Translations under genes and position numbers: made by a program
Part shown: piece by piece, positions 9,091 to 19,352 of the stretch
Layout of the letters: each line of letters begins with the position of its first letter
How positions within the stretch are numbered: position 1 is the first letter of the stretch
The notes under the pieces: model-generated
What the model was told of the DNA's origin: nothing
The model's database searches: none
The model's input: the letters and a program-made list of their open reading frames with translations, nothing else
From: Verrucomicrobiota bacterium
GTDB taxonomy: Bacteria; Auribacterota; JABMQX01; JAFGEW01
Direction of reading: 5' to 3'
DNA: 40,818 bases
Assembly (NCBI GenBank): GCA_016931415.1
Contig: JAFGEW010000049.1
Coordinates: forward strand, 1 to 40,818

Positions 9091-10080
9091 ATGGAGCACC
9101 TTTCACGAACACGCGCCAAGCGGATTCTGTCTGCCTTCCCGCGTACCCGTGTCCTCGTCGTCGGTGATCTCATGCTCGATGAGTTCATCTGGGGCGAGGT
9201 TTCACGCATTTCCCCCGAGGCCCCGATTCCCGTTGTCGAGGTCCGGTCGCGCTCAACCATGCCCGGCGGGGCGGCCAACGTGGCCAACAACCTCTGCGCC
9301 CTGGGGGCCAGGGCGTCGGTTGCCGGCCTCATCGGTGTCGATGCGGCCGGGCGCCACCTGCGCGCGCAGCTCGATCGCGAAGGGGCCGATACCTCGCTCA
9401 TCGTCGCGAGCGCCGGGGTCAAGACGAGCGTCAAGACGCGCGTCATCGCCCACAAGCAGCACGTCGTCCGCGTCGATGACGAGCGTCCGCTGGGCGATGG
9501 CCAGCGCCTCCGCTCGCGGCTCGTCGCAAAGGTTCGCGCCGCGCGCCGTGTCTTCGGCGCCATCGTGATCGAAGACTACGGCAAGGGCGTGCTCTCTCAG
9601 GAGCTCGTCGATGAGGTGGTCGCCTATGCGCGTCAGCGCGCGATCCCCATCATCGTCGACCCCAAGAAGGAGCATCCGCTCCGGCTCGACGGCGTGGACC
9701 TGGTGACCCCCAACCGCGAGGAGGCCAACATGCTCGCCGGCGTGCCGCTGCACTCCGACGTGCCACCCGAGGAAGTCGGCCGCATGCTCTCCGAGATGTG
9801 GGGCGGAGCCGCGGTGCTCGTGACGCTCGGCGCCGACGGCATGTGTCTCATCGAGAAGAACCTCCAGCCACGCCATATCCCGACGCGCAAGATCGAGGTC
9901 TACGACGTCGCCGGCGCCGGCGACACCGTGTGCGCCGTCATGGCCCTCGGGCTGGCCAACAAGCTGCCGCTCGCCGAGGCCGCCGCGCTGGCCAACCTCG
10001 CCGCGGGCGTCGTCGTGGGCAAAGTCGGCACCGGCACGGTGACCCGGGCCGAGCTGCTCCACGCCCTGGAGGCGGTCTGA
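9091..10080 (+). CDS. rfaE1: D-glycero-beta-D-manno-heptose-7-phosphate kinase
   Basis: The 329-residue protein is a PfkB/ribokinase-fold sugar kinase of the RfaE domain I type. It phosphorylates heptose 7-phosphate at C1 on the way to ADP-heptose for the LPS inner core. VVGDLMLDEFIWGEVSRISP (about 25-44) and the glycine-rich PGGAANVANNL (about 54-64) are family hallmarks. GAGDTV holds the catalytic base Asp278. It lacks the C-terminal adenylyltransferase domain of fused HldE, so a separate RfaE2 must be encoded elsewhere. Its TGA shares one base with the ATG of kdsB, indicating translational coupling in an rfaE1-kdsB-pyrG operon. Confidence 0.93.
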   Translation: MEHLSRTRAKRILSAFPRTRVLVVGDLMLDEFIWGEVSRISPEAPIPVVEVRSRSTMPGGAANVANNLCALGARASVAGLIGVDAAGRHLRAQLDREGADTSLIVASAGVKTSVKTRVIAHKQHVVRVDDERPLGDGQRLRSRLVAKVRAARRVFGAIVIEDYGKGVLSQELVDEVVAYARQRAIPIIVDPKKEHPLRLDGVDLVTPNREEANMLAGVPLHSDVPPEEVGRMLSEMWGGAAVLVTLGADGMCLIEKNLQPRHIPTRKIEVYDVAGAGDTVCAVMALGLANKLPLAEAAALANLAAGVVVGKVGTGTVTRAELLHALEAV

Positions 10081-10807
10081 TGGCGCGCATCATCGGCATC
10101 ATCCCGGCCCGATACGCGGCGACCCGGCTGCCCGGCAAGATGCTGCTCGACATCGCCGGCAAGCCGCTCATCATGCACACCTACGAACGCGCACGCGCCG
10201 CCAAGCTGCTCGATCGTGTCCTGGTCGCCACAGACGACACGCGCATCCTGGAAGCCGTCACCGCCGCCGGTGGCGAGGCGGTTATGACGGCGGGCGCGCA
10301 TCGCTGCGGCTCGGACCGCGTCGCCGAGGCGGCCAAAGCCATGGATTGCGACATCGTTGTGAACGTCCAGGGCGACGAGATCACCATCGAGCCGGCCCTC
10401 ATCGACACGACAGTGCACCTGCTGCTCGACAACGCCGAGGCCGACGTGGGCACGATAGCCTGCCCCATCACCACGGTGGCGGAGTATGCCGATCGTGATG
10501 TGGTCAAGGTTATCTTCGATGAGGCGGGCCGGGCGCTCTACTTCTCTCGTGCGCCGATCCCGCACTCGAAGCACGGCGCTTTCACGGCGCAGACGGCCGC
10601 GTACCGTCACATCGGCATCTACAGCTTCCGGCGCGATGCCCTCATGCGTTTTGCCGCGTTCGGGCCGTCGCCGCTCGAGCTCGCCGAGGACCTCGAGCAA
10701 CTGCGCGCCCTCGAACACGGTGCCCGCATCGCCGTCGCCCTCGCGACGGAGCACAGCAAACTCAAAATCGACACACTCGACGAGCTGGAGAAGGCACGAG
10801 CGGTTCT

Positions 10808-10829
<22 letters not shown>
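10080..10829 (+). CDS. kdsB: 3-deoxy-manno-octulosonate cytidylyltransferase (CMP-KDO synthetase)
   Basis: The 249-residue enzyme activates KDO with CTP to give CMP-KDO for lipid A-KDO assembly. [16 protein letters not shown] (about 7-22) is the nucleotide-binding signature. [11 protein letters not shown] and NVQGDE follow. The residue after QGDE, usually Pro, is Ile here. The [17 protein letters not shown] segment and the [12 protein letters not shown] end match the family. The start overlaps the rfaE1 stop by one base, and the last 22 bases overlap the start of pyrG. Placing kdsB beside CTP synthase makes metabolic sense, since CTP is its co-substrate. Confidence 0.95.
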
Positions 10830-12418
<1,589 letters not shown>

Positions 12419-12625
12419 CCTTCTCGACCTCCGTTCTGTGCCCTCTCTCTGCTCTGGAAGCCCCCGCAGAGGGATGTGTAATTAGGTTCTGCCTCTGACA
12501 CCGTAGCGCTTCAGGTATTCTGGACTTCTGGCTACTGGAAACTTGGGACGATTGTGGTACGTTCTCTAAGTAGGAAATTAGTCCTTGGCGTGTCGACCCG
12601 ATTCCAGCCAGAAGGGAGAGGCCCA

Positions 12626-13354
12626 ATGAAGCGGTCAGGCTTCACGTTGATCGAACTCCTTGTCGTGATCGCTGTCATCGCGATCTTGGCCGCCATGCTG
12701 TTGCCGGCCCTCCAGTCGGCCCGCGAGCAGGCGGCTACCGCCCACTGCGCCAACAACATGAAGCAGTGCCAGATCGCCTACGAGATGTACCGGCAGAACA
12801 ACGATGACCATGCGCCGTTTGCCGAGCAAGGGCAGTACGTGGTGCTGTACCACCTGCTCTATCCGTATGCCGACAACAAGGACGTTTTTGCCTGCACGGC
12901 CACCCCGTCCGAGCTCAACTCCTTCGATCCGGATGTCAAGATGCACTGGACCGATCCGGTGTCGATCGGCATCAACAACTGGGGATGGTGCAATGAGGAC
13001 TTCCCGGGGCTCGGGTGCTGCTCCGTGTTCTGGGGCGACTCCAGGACAGCGACGCAGATGAATGAGGTCGACGACGGCTCCAAGCTGATCGTCTGGGGAG
13101 ACACCCTGCCCGATCGCGACTGGGACTACACGATCGATCCCGGCACGAGCTACAACGACAACGAGCGGCCGTATCCGCGCCACGGCGCGCGGTCCGCGGA
13201 CAAGGGCTATGCCGGACTGCAGAAGGGGACATGGGTCAATATCGTCTGGTTTGACGGTCATTACAGCAAGCACACCCAGCAGTGGCTCATCGACGCCAAG
13301 TTCAATCCGGAGATCAGAGGATTCTGGCGGCGCAACGGGAAGACGGCGCTCTGA
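12626..13354 (+). CDS. H-X9-DG-type pseudopilin A1
   Basis: The 242-residue protein opens with a class III (type IV pilin-like) signal, [14 protein letters not shown], with the prepilin peptidase site after Gly5 and Glu+5 conserved. It then has a long hydrophobic helix. CANNMKQ (CxNN) follows the helix, and DVFACTA gives the second conserved Cys. The middle carries NNWGW and DWDYTIDP, shared with A2 and A3. The His-to-DG motif near the C-terminus is stretched (RHG to WFDGH, about 20 residues instead of nine). It ends FWRRNG, similar to the LWRR ends of A2 and A3. GGGAGAG is 5 nt upstream. It is expected to be exported and assembled or anchored by a type II secretion or type IV pilus machine encoded elsewhere. 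It is paired with the ribbon gene 23 nt downstream. Confidence 0.88.
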   Translation: MKRSGFTLIELLVVIAVIAILAAMLLPALQSAREQAATAHCANNMKQCQIAYEMYRQNNDDHAPFAEQGQYVVLYHLLYPYADNKDVFACTATPSELNSFDPDVKMHWTDPVSIGINNWGWCNEDFPGLGCCSVFWGDSRTATQMNEVDDGSKLIVWGDTLPDRDWDYTIDPGTSYNDNERPYPRHGARSADKGYAGLQKGTWVNIVWFDGHYSKHTQQWLIDAKFNPEIRGFWRRNGKTAL

Positions 13355-13377
13355 GCCGGGGTGACGGAGGCAACGTC

Positions 13378-13788
13378 ATGAGTTTCGCCAAGTCTCCTCT
13401 CATGGGGGTAATTGCTGTCGCTGTCATCATAGGGGCATTCTTTGTCATCAGGAGCTGTGGCAGCTCTCCCGAAGCTGGGCTGCGGAGGGTCGTCGGCAAC
13501 CAGCATTGCCTGGCGTGCGGCCATGAGTGGCATATGGACACCAAGGCGATGATGGAGCAGGCGCGCAACGATCCCACGGGAAACCGCTTCACCCAGTGTC
13601 CCAAGTGCGAGGCGTGGCGCGGCGTCGGTATGGGCGTCTGCGCCAAGTGCGGCAAGCCCATCCCGAAGGTCATCGCCTACGAAGAGGCGGACGGCACAGT
13701 AGCCACGGCCCAGCGTAAGTTCTGCGATGAGTGTGCGGCCGAGTTACGGGGTGCGGAACCTGAAAACGAGGAGGCGCACGAGGAGTAG
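13378..13788 (+). CDS. Membrane-anchored four-CxxC zinc-ribbon protein A1
   Basis: The 136-residue protein has one N-terminal membrane helix (about 8-25) and then four CxxC pairs: CLACGHEW, CPKC, CAKCGK and CDEC. These fit two zinc ribbons separated by a beta-rich link, VIAYEEADGT. The tail is acidic. GGAGG precedes the ATG by 7 nt. It lies 23 nt after pseudopilin A1, and the same order is seen in all six units, so co-transcription and joint function are likely. I do not recognise a named family. Possible roles, all inferred, are a metal or thiol partner of the pilin, or an adaptor between pilin and export machine. The topology is not settled by flanking charges. Confidence 0.8.
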   Translation: MSFAKSPLMGVIAVAVIIGAFFVIRSCGSSPEAGLRRVVGNQHCLACGHEWHMDTKAMMEQARNDPTGNRFTQCPKCEAWRGVGMGVCAKCGKPIPKVIAYEEADGTVATAQRKFCDECAAELRGAEPENEEAHEE

Positions 13789-13809
13789 GGGAACACCCAC
13801 CCGGCATCC

Positions 13810-13828
13810 GTCCGCCATGTTGGCGGAC
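13810..13828. terminator. Hairpin after the A1 unit, possible terminator
   Basis: A perfect 8-bp stem, GTCCGCCA (13810-13817) with TGGCGGAC (13821-13828), has a 3-nt loop and begins 22 bp after the ribbon A1 stop. No T-tract follows directly, so it may be an RNA-stabilising hairpin instead. Confidence 0.4.
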
Positions 13829-13953
13829 ATGGGTCTTCCAGGAAGAGCCATTCGACCTGCTAACGATCAACATGTGGGGTGGAGGTCCTACCTCCTGTGC
13901 CCTGTCTGTCTCTTGCCTCAGTGATCCGGTGACGCTTCTGCAAGTTTTTTCCC

Positions 13954-13982
13954 TTGCCAGTGCCCATGTGTGCAGGTATTAG
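13954..13982 (+). promoter_or_regulatory. Putative promoter of the A2 unit
   Basis: TTGCCA (13954-13959, 5/6), a 17-nt spacer and TATTAG (13977-13982, 4/6) lie about 75 bp upstream of pseudopilin A2. With the hairpin after A1, this suggests each unit is its own transcription unit. Confidence 0.45.
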
Positions 13983-14058
13983 TCCTAGTAGGACTTGACC
14001 ACCCCTCGGTCGAGTGTCCGGTCTGAGCTACCAGTTACAGACTGGGAAAGGGTTGCCG

Positions 14059-14769
14059 ATGAACCGTCATGCGTTCACGCTCATCGAGTTGCTCGTCGTC
14101 ATCGCCGTGATCGCGATCCTCGCCGCCCTCCTGCTGCCGGCCCTCCAGTCGGCCCGCGAGAAGGCCCGGGAGATGAACTGCTGGAACAACTACAACCAGC
14201 TCGGCAAAGCGCTCCAGCAGTACTTCAACACGTACGACGGTTGGGCGCCTTTCAGCCAGGGCGGTGTATGGCCCTATGCCGTCGGCTCGTGCCCCTGGGT
14301 GCTGCAGTTATTCCCCTTCGCTATGGACAAGGGCGTGTTCTGGTGTCCTAGCTCCGAACCAGAGCTGCAGTGGGACGGCAAGAGCACGGTGTGGTGGAAC
14401 ACTTGGTTCTCAATGAGCATCAACGACTGGGGCTGGGGCGACTCCGACTACCCCGGCCAAGGTCTTGCCGGCGTGATGAACCCAAACGAGAAGAATACAT
14501 GGGTAAACGAGGCGGATATCGTCAACCCCTCCGAGTTCATCGGCTTGGGCGACAGCGTCATCAACGGCGATTGGGACTGCGTGATCGACCCCGCCAGCAG
14601 CGACTGGGGTGAGCGGCCCGATATCCGTCACGGCCCGGGCGGCACGGTGCTCTTCGTTGACACACACGTTGAGAAGTATCGGCCGCTCCCGAACAATGGC
14701 GCCTCCAACCTCAACGAAAAAAAACGGTCCAGCCACCTCTGGCGCAGGTCAAACGAGACGAAGCCATGA
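14059..14769 (+). CDS. H-X9-DG-type pseudopilin A2
   Basis: The 236-residue protein begins [14 protein letters not shown], a prepilin signal with the small residue before the cleavage site being Ala rather than Gly, then the long hydrophobic helix. The conserved CWNNYNQ and GVFWCPSS cysteines are present, as are NDWGWGD and [22 protein letters not shown] is the H-X9-D motif, with Thr replacing the final Gly. It ends HLWRRSN. It is about the size of A1 and A3 and shares their order of motifs, so the three arose by duplication. AAAGGG lies 6 nt upstream of the ATG. Its stop overlaps the ribbon A2 start by 4 nt (ATGA), direct evidence of translational coupling of pilin and ribbon. Confidence 0.88.
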   Translation: MNRHAFTLIELLVVIAVIAILAALLLPALQSAREKAREMNCWNNYNQLGKALQQYFNTYDGWAPFSQGGVWPYAVGSCPWVLQLFPFAMDKGVFWCPSSEPELQWDGKSTVWWNTWFSMSINDWGWGDSDYPGQGLAGVMNPNEKNTWVNEADIVNPSEFIGLGDSVINGDWDCVIDPASSDWGERPDIRHGPGGTVLFVDTHVEKYRPLPNNGASNLNEKKRSSHLWRRSNETKP

Positions 14770-15170
14770 ACCGGTCGGCCGTCATAGTCCTGGTCTGTAT
14801 TCTTGCCATCGCCGGTTCGGCCGCTTGGCTGACGCTGCGTCCGGAGTCGCCGGCGGCCAAGGCCAAAGCGGAGGCCGAACGGCGCAAGTGCTTCGAATGC
14901 GGCCACGAGTGGAGCAAGAGTCGCCGCGCCCTTATTCTCGAATCGAAGAGCGCGCCTCCCGGCTCCGGAGCATTCGTCCAGTGTCCCAAGTGCAAGGCTT
15001 GGGCGGGCATGCCCGTCCTGCACTGCGAGCAGTGCGGCAAGAACTTCACCTCCCACGTGATCGTCGAGGAAGAGGACGGCACGCTCAGCTTCCCCAAGCA
15101 GCGCATCTGTCCTTACTGCCGCACGCCCCTGGGCGAAACTGCCAGCGAGGATGCGCCGGGAACAGAGTAA
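14766..15170 (+). CDS. Membrane-anchored four-CxxC zinc-ribbon protein A2
   Basis: The 134-residue protein has an N-terminal membrane helix (about 4-22), a short Ala/Lys/Glu-rich stalk and four CxxC pairs: [21 protein letters not shown] and CPYC. The spacing and the middle segment [15 protein letters not shown] match A1 and A3 closely. The start overlaps the end of pseudopilin A2 by four bases, the tightest coupling among the six units. No enzyme motif is visible beyond the cysteine pairs. It is a member of the same unnamed ribbon family. Confidence 0.82.
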   Translation: MNRSAVIVLVCILAIAGSAAWLTLRPESPAAKAKAEAERRKCFECGHEWSKSRRALILESKSAPPGSGAFVQCPKCKAWAGMPVLHCEQCGKNFTSHVIVEEEDGTLSFPKQRICPYCRTPLGETASEDAPGTE

Positions 15171-15209
15171 CGGCATCCCCGGCTCGCTCGCACTCCGGAC
15201 GATCGTGCA

Positions 15210-15239
15210 TTGCCTCTCATGCACGGGCCATGATATCCT
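15210..15239 (+). promoter_or_regulatory. Possible promoter of the A3 unit
   Basis: TTGCCT (15210-15215), an 18-nt spacer and TATCCT (15234-15239) each match consensus at 4/6 and lie about 70 bp upstream of pseudopilin A3, at a similar distance to the A2 candidate. Confidence 0.35.
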
Positions 15240-15308
15240 CCAACTCGGTGATGCGAGTCAGAGTGCTTGTCTGTCTGGCCCTCGGCGCCGCGCGGGAGTG
15301 CACAGCCG

Positions 15309-15989
15309 ATGAAACGGTCCGGGTTCACTCTTATCGAGCTTCTCGTCGTGATTGCGGTGATCGCCATCCTGGCGGCGCTGCTGCTCCCCGCGCTCCAGTC
15401 GGCCAAGCAGCGGGCGCGCACGACGTTCTGCGCCAACAACCTGCGCCAGCTCCTGCTGGCCTACGAGAGTTACCGCAACGCGAACGACGGTTGGGCGCCC
15501 TACAGCGAGCGCTGGAATGGCGGGTCGGCCGAACGGCCGTACTACAGCCAGCTCCACAAGTACGCTGATGATGCCGATCTGTTCTGGTGCCCGGAGGCCG
15601 ATCCGGCCACGCAGTGGGACCCGAGCAAGGTCCTTGTGTCTACCACGATGGTCTCCTACGGTGCCAACAACTGGGGCTGGACCGATGAGGACCGCCAAGG
15701 CTGCCTCAGCGTCGTCTACCGGCTCCCCGACACCTACACCGACATGCGCGACGTCGTCAACGGCTGCGAGCTGATCGTCTTCGGCGATGGCACGCCCATG
15801 GGCTCGTGGGACGCCAGCCTCGATCCCTCGCCTGGCGAGCCGTGGCCGTTCGAGAAGCCTTCCGACCGCCACACGGGCATGTGCAACGTTGTGTTCTTCG
15901 ATGGCCACGCAGCGAGCTACAGCCGGACGTTCCTTACGGACCGGAAACTGGCAAGCCACCTGTGGCGCCGGTGCAATACCCCATACTGA
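15309..15989 (+). CDS. H-X9-DG-type pseudopilin A3
   Basis: The 226-residue protein starts [14 protein letters not shown] with the prepilin cleavage site after Gly5. CANNLRQ follows the helix, and DLFWCPEA gives the second Cys. NNWGWTDED and the aspartate-rich WDASLDP are shared with A1 and A2. [14 protein letters not shown] is a perfect H-X9-DG motif. The end HLWRRCN matches A2. I chose the ATG at 15309 because it begins the signal; an in-frame start 42 bp upstream would add residues that break it. Ribbon A3 begins 8 nt after its stop. It is predicted to be processed by a prepilin peptidase and held in or beyond the inner membrane. Confidence 0.88.
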   Translation: MKRSGFTLIELLVVIAVIAILAALLLPALQSAKQRARTTFCANNLRQLLLAYESYRNANDGWAPYSERWNGGSAERPYYSQLHKYADDADLFWCPEADPATQWDPSKVLVSTTMVSYGANNWGWTDEDRQGCLSVVYRLPDTYTDMRDVVNGCELIVFGDGTPMGSWDASLDPSPGEPWPFEKPSDRHTGMCNVVFFDGHAASYSRTFLTDRKLASHLWRRCNTPY

Positions 15990-15997
15990 GGTCAGCC

Positions 15998-16399
15998 GTG
16001 GCCCGCTCTGTCTTCATCATCATCGTCTGCATCGCGGCAATCGCCGGGTCGGCGTTCTACTACTTCAGCCGTCCCCAGTCGGCCGCCGAGCGCGAGCGCG
16101 ATATGGCCGGATGGCGCATCTGTGCCGAGTGCGGCCGCGAGTGGCACATGACGATGGCCCACATCGCCGCGCAGATGGAGCAGAATCCGGACGGGATCGG
16201 CGCCGTCCAATGCCCCAACTGCCACGCTTGGCGCGGGATGGTGCGGGCCGAATGCCCCAAGTGTCACAAGTCCTTCCCGCGCCTCGTGGCTGTCGAGACG
16301 GACGACGGCCTCAGCCTGGAGAAGCAGACCCTGTGTCCCCACTGCGGCTGTGTCTTCGGCGAGGCGGAAACGGCCGGAAACGGCCCCGCGGATCAGTAG
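15998..16399 (+). CDS. Membrane-anchored four-CxxC zinc-ribbon protein A3
   Basis: The 133-residue protein starts at GTG 15998 with GAGG 6 nt upstream, 8 nt after pseudopilin A3. An N-terminal membrane helix (about 4-22) is followed by CAECGREW, CPNCHAW, CPKCHK and CPHCGC, the same four-pair layout as A1 and A2. The frame is open further upstream, inside the pilin gene, but that stretch is a shadow of the pilin. The last pair of the A unit series lies 117 bp before kdsA. Confidence 0.8.
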   Translation: MARSVFIIIVCIAAIAGSAFYYFSRPQSAAERERDMAGWRICAECGREWHMTMAHIAAQMEQNPDGIGAVQCPNCHAWRGMVRAECPKCHKSFPRLVAVETDDGLSLEKQTLCPHCGCVFGEAETAGNGPADQ

Positions 16400-16444
16400 C
16401 TCCCCGAGCCTCGTCCGTCTCTCCTTGGCTGCACGCAAGAGTCC

Positions 16445-16473
16445 TTGTCTCCCCACAGGCCGTATGTTATCAT
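16445..16473 (+). promoter_or_regulatory. Putative promoter of kdsA
   Basis: TTGTCT (16445-16450, 4/6), a 17-nt spacer and TATCAT (16468-16473, 5/6) lie 43 bp upstream of kdsA. It would let kdsA be expressed apart from the upstream pilin units and from pyrG. Confidence 0.5.
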
Positions 16474-16516
16474 CCGCTACACGTACATTCGAGCCTGTTG
16501 AGGTGAGGGTGGTGCC

Positions 16517-17359
16517 ATGAAAGAGGTTGTTGTCGGCAATGTCCATATCGGCGGGCAGAACCCGCTCGTACTGATCGCCGGACCGTGCGTTATCGAGTCG
16601 GAGACGGCGTGTCTCGACACCGCGATGGCGCTGCGTGACTTGGCCGAGGAGAAAGGCTTCCCGTTCATCTTCAAGACGTCCTACGACAAGGCGAACCGAT
16701 CGTCGATCGACTCGTACCGGGGCCCGGGCGTTGGCCGCGGCCTCGAGATCCTCAGGCGCGTTAGGGACGAGCTCCACGTCCCTGTGCTCACCGACGTTCA
16801 TACCGTCGAGGAGGCCGAGCAGGCGGGCGAAGTGGTCGACATGGTCCAGGTGCCGGCGCTCCTGTCGCGTCAGACCGACTTGGTGCAGGCCGCGGCGCGC
16901 ACTGGCAAGCCGGTCAACCTCAAGAAGGGCCAGTTCATGTCGCCCTACGACGTGCCGAACGTGATCGCCAAGATCACCGCTTGTGGCAACGACCAGGTGC
17001 TGCTGACCGAGCGCGGCACGTTCTTCGGCTACGGCACGCTGGTCAACGACATGCGCGCCATTCCCATCATGCAGAACTTCGGCCACCCGGTCTGCTTCGA
17101 CGCGACGCACAGCGTGCAGTTGCCCGGCGGCGCGGGCGCCGCGAGCGGCGGCAAGCGCGAGTTCGTGCCCGTGCTCGCCCGGGCCGCCGTGGCTGCCGGT
17201 GCCAACGCGGTCTTTATGGAGGTTCACGCCAACCCGATCAAGGCCCTCAGCGACGGCCCCTGCATGCTGTTTCTCGAGGACCTGCCCGAGCTGATGACCA
17301 AGCTCATGATCATCGACCGCGCCGTCCACCCGGGCCGCCGCCACCCGGTGTGGGAATGA
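16517..17359 (+). CDS. kdsA: 3-deoxy-8-phosphooctulonate synthase (KDO-8-phosphate synthase)
   Basis: The 280-residue TIM-barrel enzyme condenses phosphoenolpyruvate with arabinose 5-phosphate to KDO 8-phosphate, the first committed step to KDO. LIAGPCVIES, FKTSYDKANRSS, LTDVH, KKGQFMSP, FDATHSVQ and MEVHANP are all family motifs in order. Cys24 in AGPC marks the metal-dependent class: in the family the E. coli-type metal-independent enzymes have Asn there, and Aquifex-type enzymes have Cys. GAGG/GAGGG repeats lie just upstream of the ATG. It functionally belongs with kdsB and rfaE1 but is separated from them by the three A units. Confidence 0.96.
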   Translation: MKEVVVGNVHIGGQNPLVLIAGPCVIESETACLDTAMALRDLAEEKGFPFIFKTSYDKANRSSIDSYRGPGVGRGLEILRRVRDELHVPVLTDVHTVEEAEQAGEVVDMVQVPALLSRQTDLVQAAARTGKPVNLKKGQFMSPYDVPNVIAKITACGNDQVLLTERGTFFGYGTLVNDMRAIPIMQNFGHPVCFDATHSVQLPGGAGAASGGKREFVPVLARAAVAAGANAVFMEVHANPIKALSDGPCMLFLEDLPELMTKLMIIDRAVHPGRRHPVWE

Positions 17360-17506
17360 CCCGGCACGCCGCATGATGAGGGACGACGGAGCGGGGAGCA
17401 CGTCAGCGAGCGCCCATCATGCGCTTCCGCGGCCTCTCTGACTTGTCTCCAGGCGTTCTCCTTCGGTTGCCACTTCCAGGCAGCGGATTCTGACTGCGAA
17501 GTAGGT

Positions 17507-17544
17507 CCGAGGCGTATGCGGTCCGACTGCCGCACACGCCTCGG
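17507..17544. terminator. Long hairpin between convergent kdsA and haloperoxidase genes
   Basis: A 15-bp stem with one G-T wobble (17507-17521 with 17530-17544) and an 8-nt loop lies in the gap between the two stop codons. It could end transcription from both sides. No T-tract flanks it, so factor-independent function is uncertain. Confidence 0.5.
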
Positions 17545-17564
17545 GCGAGTTCTGGGCCGGTGCG

Positions 17565-18893
17565 TCAGGCACGTCTGAGTCTGGCCAAGAGGAGCAATCC
17601 GCCGGCGGCGAGCAGCACAAGGGTGCTTGGCTCAGGCACTGGAGTCATGCAGTTGCCGTAGACGTACCGGGCCAACTCCTGTCCACCCATCAAGCCCTCT
17701 TCGTTGCTGAACTGGAAGTGGATACCGCCCCAGATGCGGCTTATCCCGGCTTCCTCGGCTGCCTCCCAGAAGCTGCTGTAGGTTCGGGGACCCAGTTCAG
17801 GATTCATCATCGAGGTCAGTTCGAACGTGTAGTTCCCACTGCCGAAATAGAGCTCGAGCAGGGCAGCCGCGCTGCCTGAGGTGAAGCTGTGGCCGCTGAC
17901 ATACTCGGGGAAGGCCGGCGAGGCGATAAGCGATTCCCACGTCGGGTCGCCCACGGTCGTGCCGTTCGTGTCTTCGTCGCCGAGATGAATGGCCGTCTCC
18001 GGACGCCAGAAGTTGTGCGAGTACTTCATGTCCCACACCGCGATATTCGAGTCAGCTATGGTCACGCTCAGCAGCGCGAACAGGTGAGCGTTCTCGACCA
18101 GCGAGAGTCCCTCACGCTGCGAGATGTCTCTGGCCAGGCCATGCCAGTGGCGGGGCACGTGCTCCATCCAGAAAATGGCTGTGTCAGTCTGATCCTGATC
18201 CCGGAGTGCGGAGTCCGCGGCGCCCCAGAGTCGGGTCTCTTCGTAGCAGAGGGCATACTCTTCGCTGGTCAGGGGCGGCGGACCTCCCTGGTCGAACTGG
18301 CTTCCGCTGGCCATGGCCCAGGGCGTCACGCTGCCCCAGCCCGGCGCCATGGGCTCGCCGGATGCGGTGCGGCGCCATTCGCCCGGTTCCGTGCCGTCCG
18401 GGTGCGGCGTCGTCATCGCAGCCATGGCGCCATCCGTGGACCGCAGCCCGAGGATCGACAGTCCGACGCTCTGACCGAAGGCAATGCCTTCGGTCTTGGC
18501 TGCGCCGTCGGGGATTAGGGCAAGGTGGCTCTCGTAGCGGGCCTGAAGGGTTGCCTGGTGGGCCGGGGCGGTGAAGATGGAGGACAAGACCGTGTACGCC
18601 GCCGCTGTCGCCGCCGCGTCCCGCGAGGCGCCTGACGGGGGAGCCGCCGTCACGTAGTAGGGCGTGTAGCCGCCGTCAAAGGCCACAATCGAGTCGTACA
18701 TGGCGGTGTGGACCATGGCCAGGGTGCGGCCGCCCAAGATGGTGCCCTGGCTGGGGTTGAGCATCAGGGTCGTCTGGTTCCAGTCGGTCACGAAGTCGGC
18801 CCAGGCCCCGCCGGCCAGCGCGACACTCAGCACGGACAAGAGCATAACGAGCCTGACCAGGAACCTGTGCTGGTCAACTTGCAGAGTTCTCAT
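17565..18893 (-). CDS. Vanadium-dependent haloperoxidase-like protein with PEP-CTERM anchor
   Basis: The 442-residue protein has an N-terminal signal peptide (about 12-32, cut near AGGAWA). The body is of the vanadium haloperoxidase/acid phosphatase (PAP2) superfamily. All vanadate-site residues expected from fungal chloroperoxidase are present with the right spacing: Lys290 and Arg297 in KYSHNFWRP, Ser333-Gly334-His335 in YVSGHSF, and Arg386 and His392 in RIWGGIH. The C-terminus PVPEPSTLVLLAAGG plus LARLRRA is a PEP-CTERM sorting signal, predicting exosortase-dependent surface placement. Known members oxidise halides with H2O2, but some homologues are phosphatases, so the reaction is inferred. 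It stands alone on the minus strand. Confidence 0.88.
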   Translation of the reverse strand: MRTLQVDQHRFLVRLVMLLSVLSVALAGGAWADFVTDWNQTTLMLNPSQGTILGGRTLAMVHTAMYDSIVAFDGGYTPYYVTAAPPSGASRDAAATAAAYTVLSSIFTAPAHQATLQARYESHLALIPDGAAKTEGIAFGQSVGLSILGLRSTDGAMAAMTTPHPDGTEPGEWRRTASGEPMAPGWGSVTPWAMASGSQFDQGGPPPLTSEEYALCYEETRLWGAADSALRDQDQTDTAIFWMEHVPRHWHGLARDISQREGLSLVENAHLFALLSVTIADSNIAVWDMKYSHNFWRPETAIHLGDEDTNGTTVGDPTWESLIASPAFPEYVSGHSFTSGSAAALLELYFGSGNYTFELTSMMNPELGPRTYSSFWEAAEEAGISRIWGGIHFQFSNEEGLMGGQELARYVYGNCMTPVPEPSTLVLLAAGGLLLLARLRRA

Positions 18894-19352
18894 CGCCTCG
18901 ATCCTTTCGCAGTTCTTGTCCTAGTTCGCCGTTCCCACGTGTTCCGGTGGTGGAGGCCATCACGGGCTGAGCTTCGCCCCGTGATGCCGCCGCCTGTGCG
19001 GACGTGCGAAGAAGCCACGCACGCGCCGGGGCATTGATCCGCGGTCAGAACCGCGTGCCCTACGCTTCGACGGCTGCACGCCCGATACCCCGCTGGCTTG
19101 ACCTACCTGATCGAAGACCGCCACCAGAACCCCGGCCCGTCCCCACAGGGTTCCCGTACGCAAGGTGTGACGGGCCGACAGAAGGAGGGGCAATGACGGG
19201 GAGCGAGAAAACGGGGATTGAGAGGATGGCAGGCGAGAAGCGCTTGGCGCGTCGCCTCCTTTCCCACCGTTCATCATCCGTCGTTTCTCATTCGTCTTTC
19301 TGCTGCTACACTGGGGGTGGTATGAACCGGAGTAGAACGCGAGGGACTGCCG
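18894..19352. other. 459-bp gap with one hairpin, no gene seen
   Basis: The gap between the divergent haloperoxidase and PH-domain genes holds a 9-bp stem, CATCACGGG (18958-18966) with CCCGTGATG (18978-18986). A weak -10-like TACACT (19307-19312) sits 40 bp before the PH-domain gene. I see no convincing coding frame and no RNA gene. Confidence 0.4.

Noticed and set aside
12441-12471. CTCTGC/GCAGAG inverted repeat after pyrG as a terminator
   Set aside because: Six pairs around a 13-nt loop with no T-tract are too weak to call.
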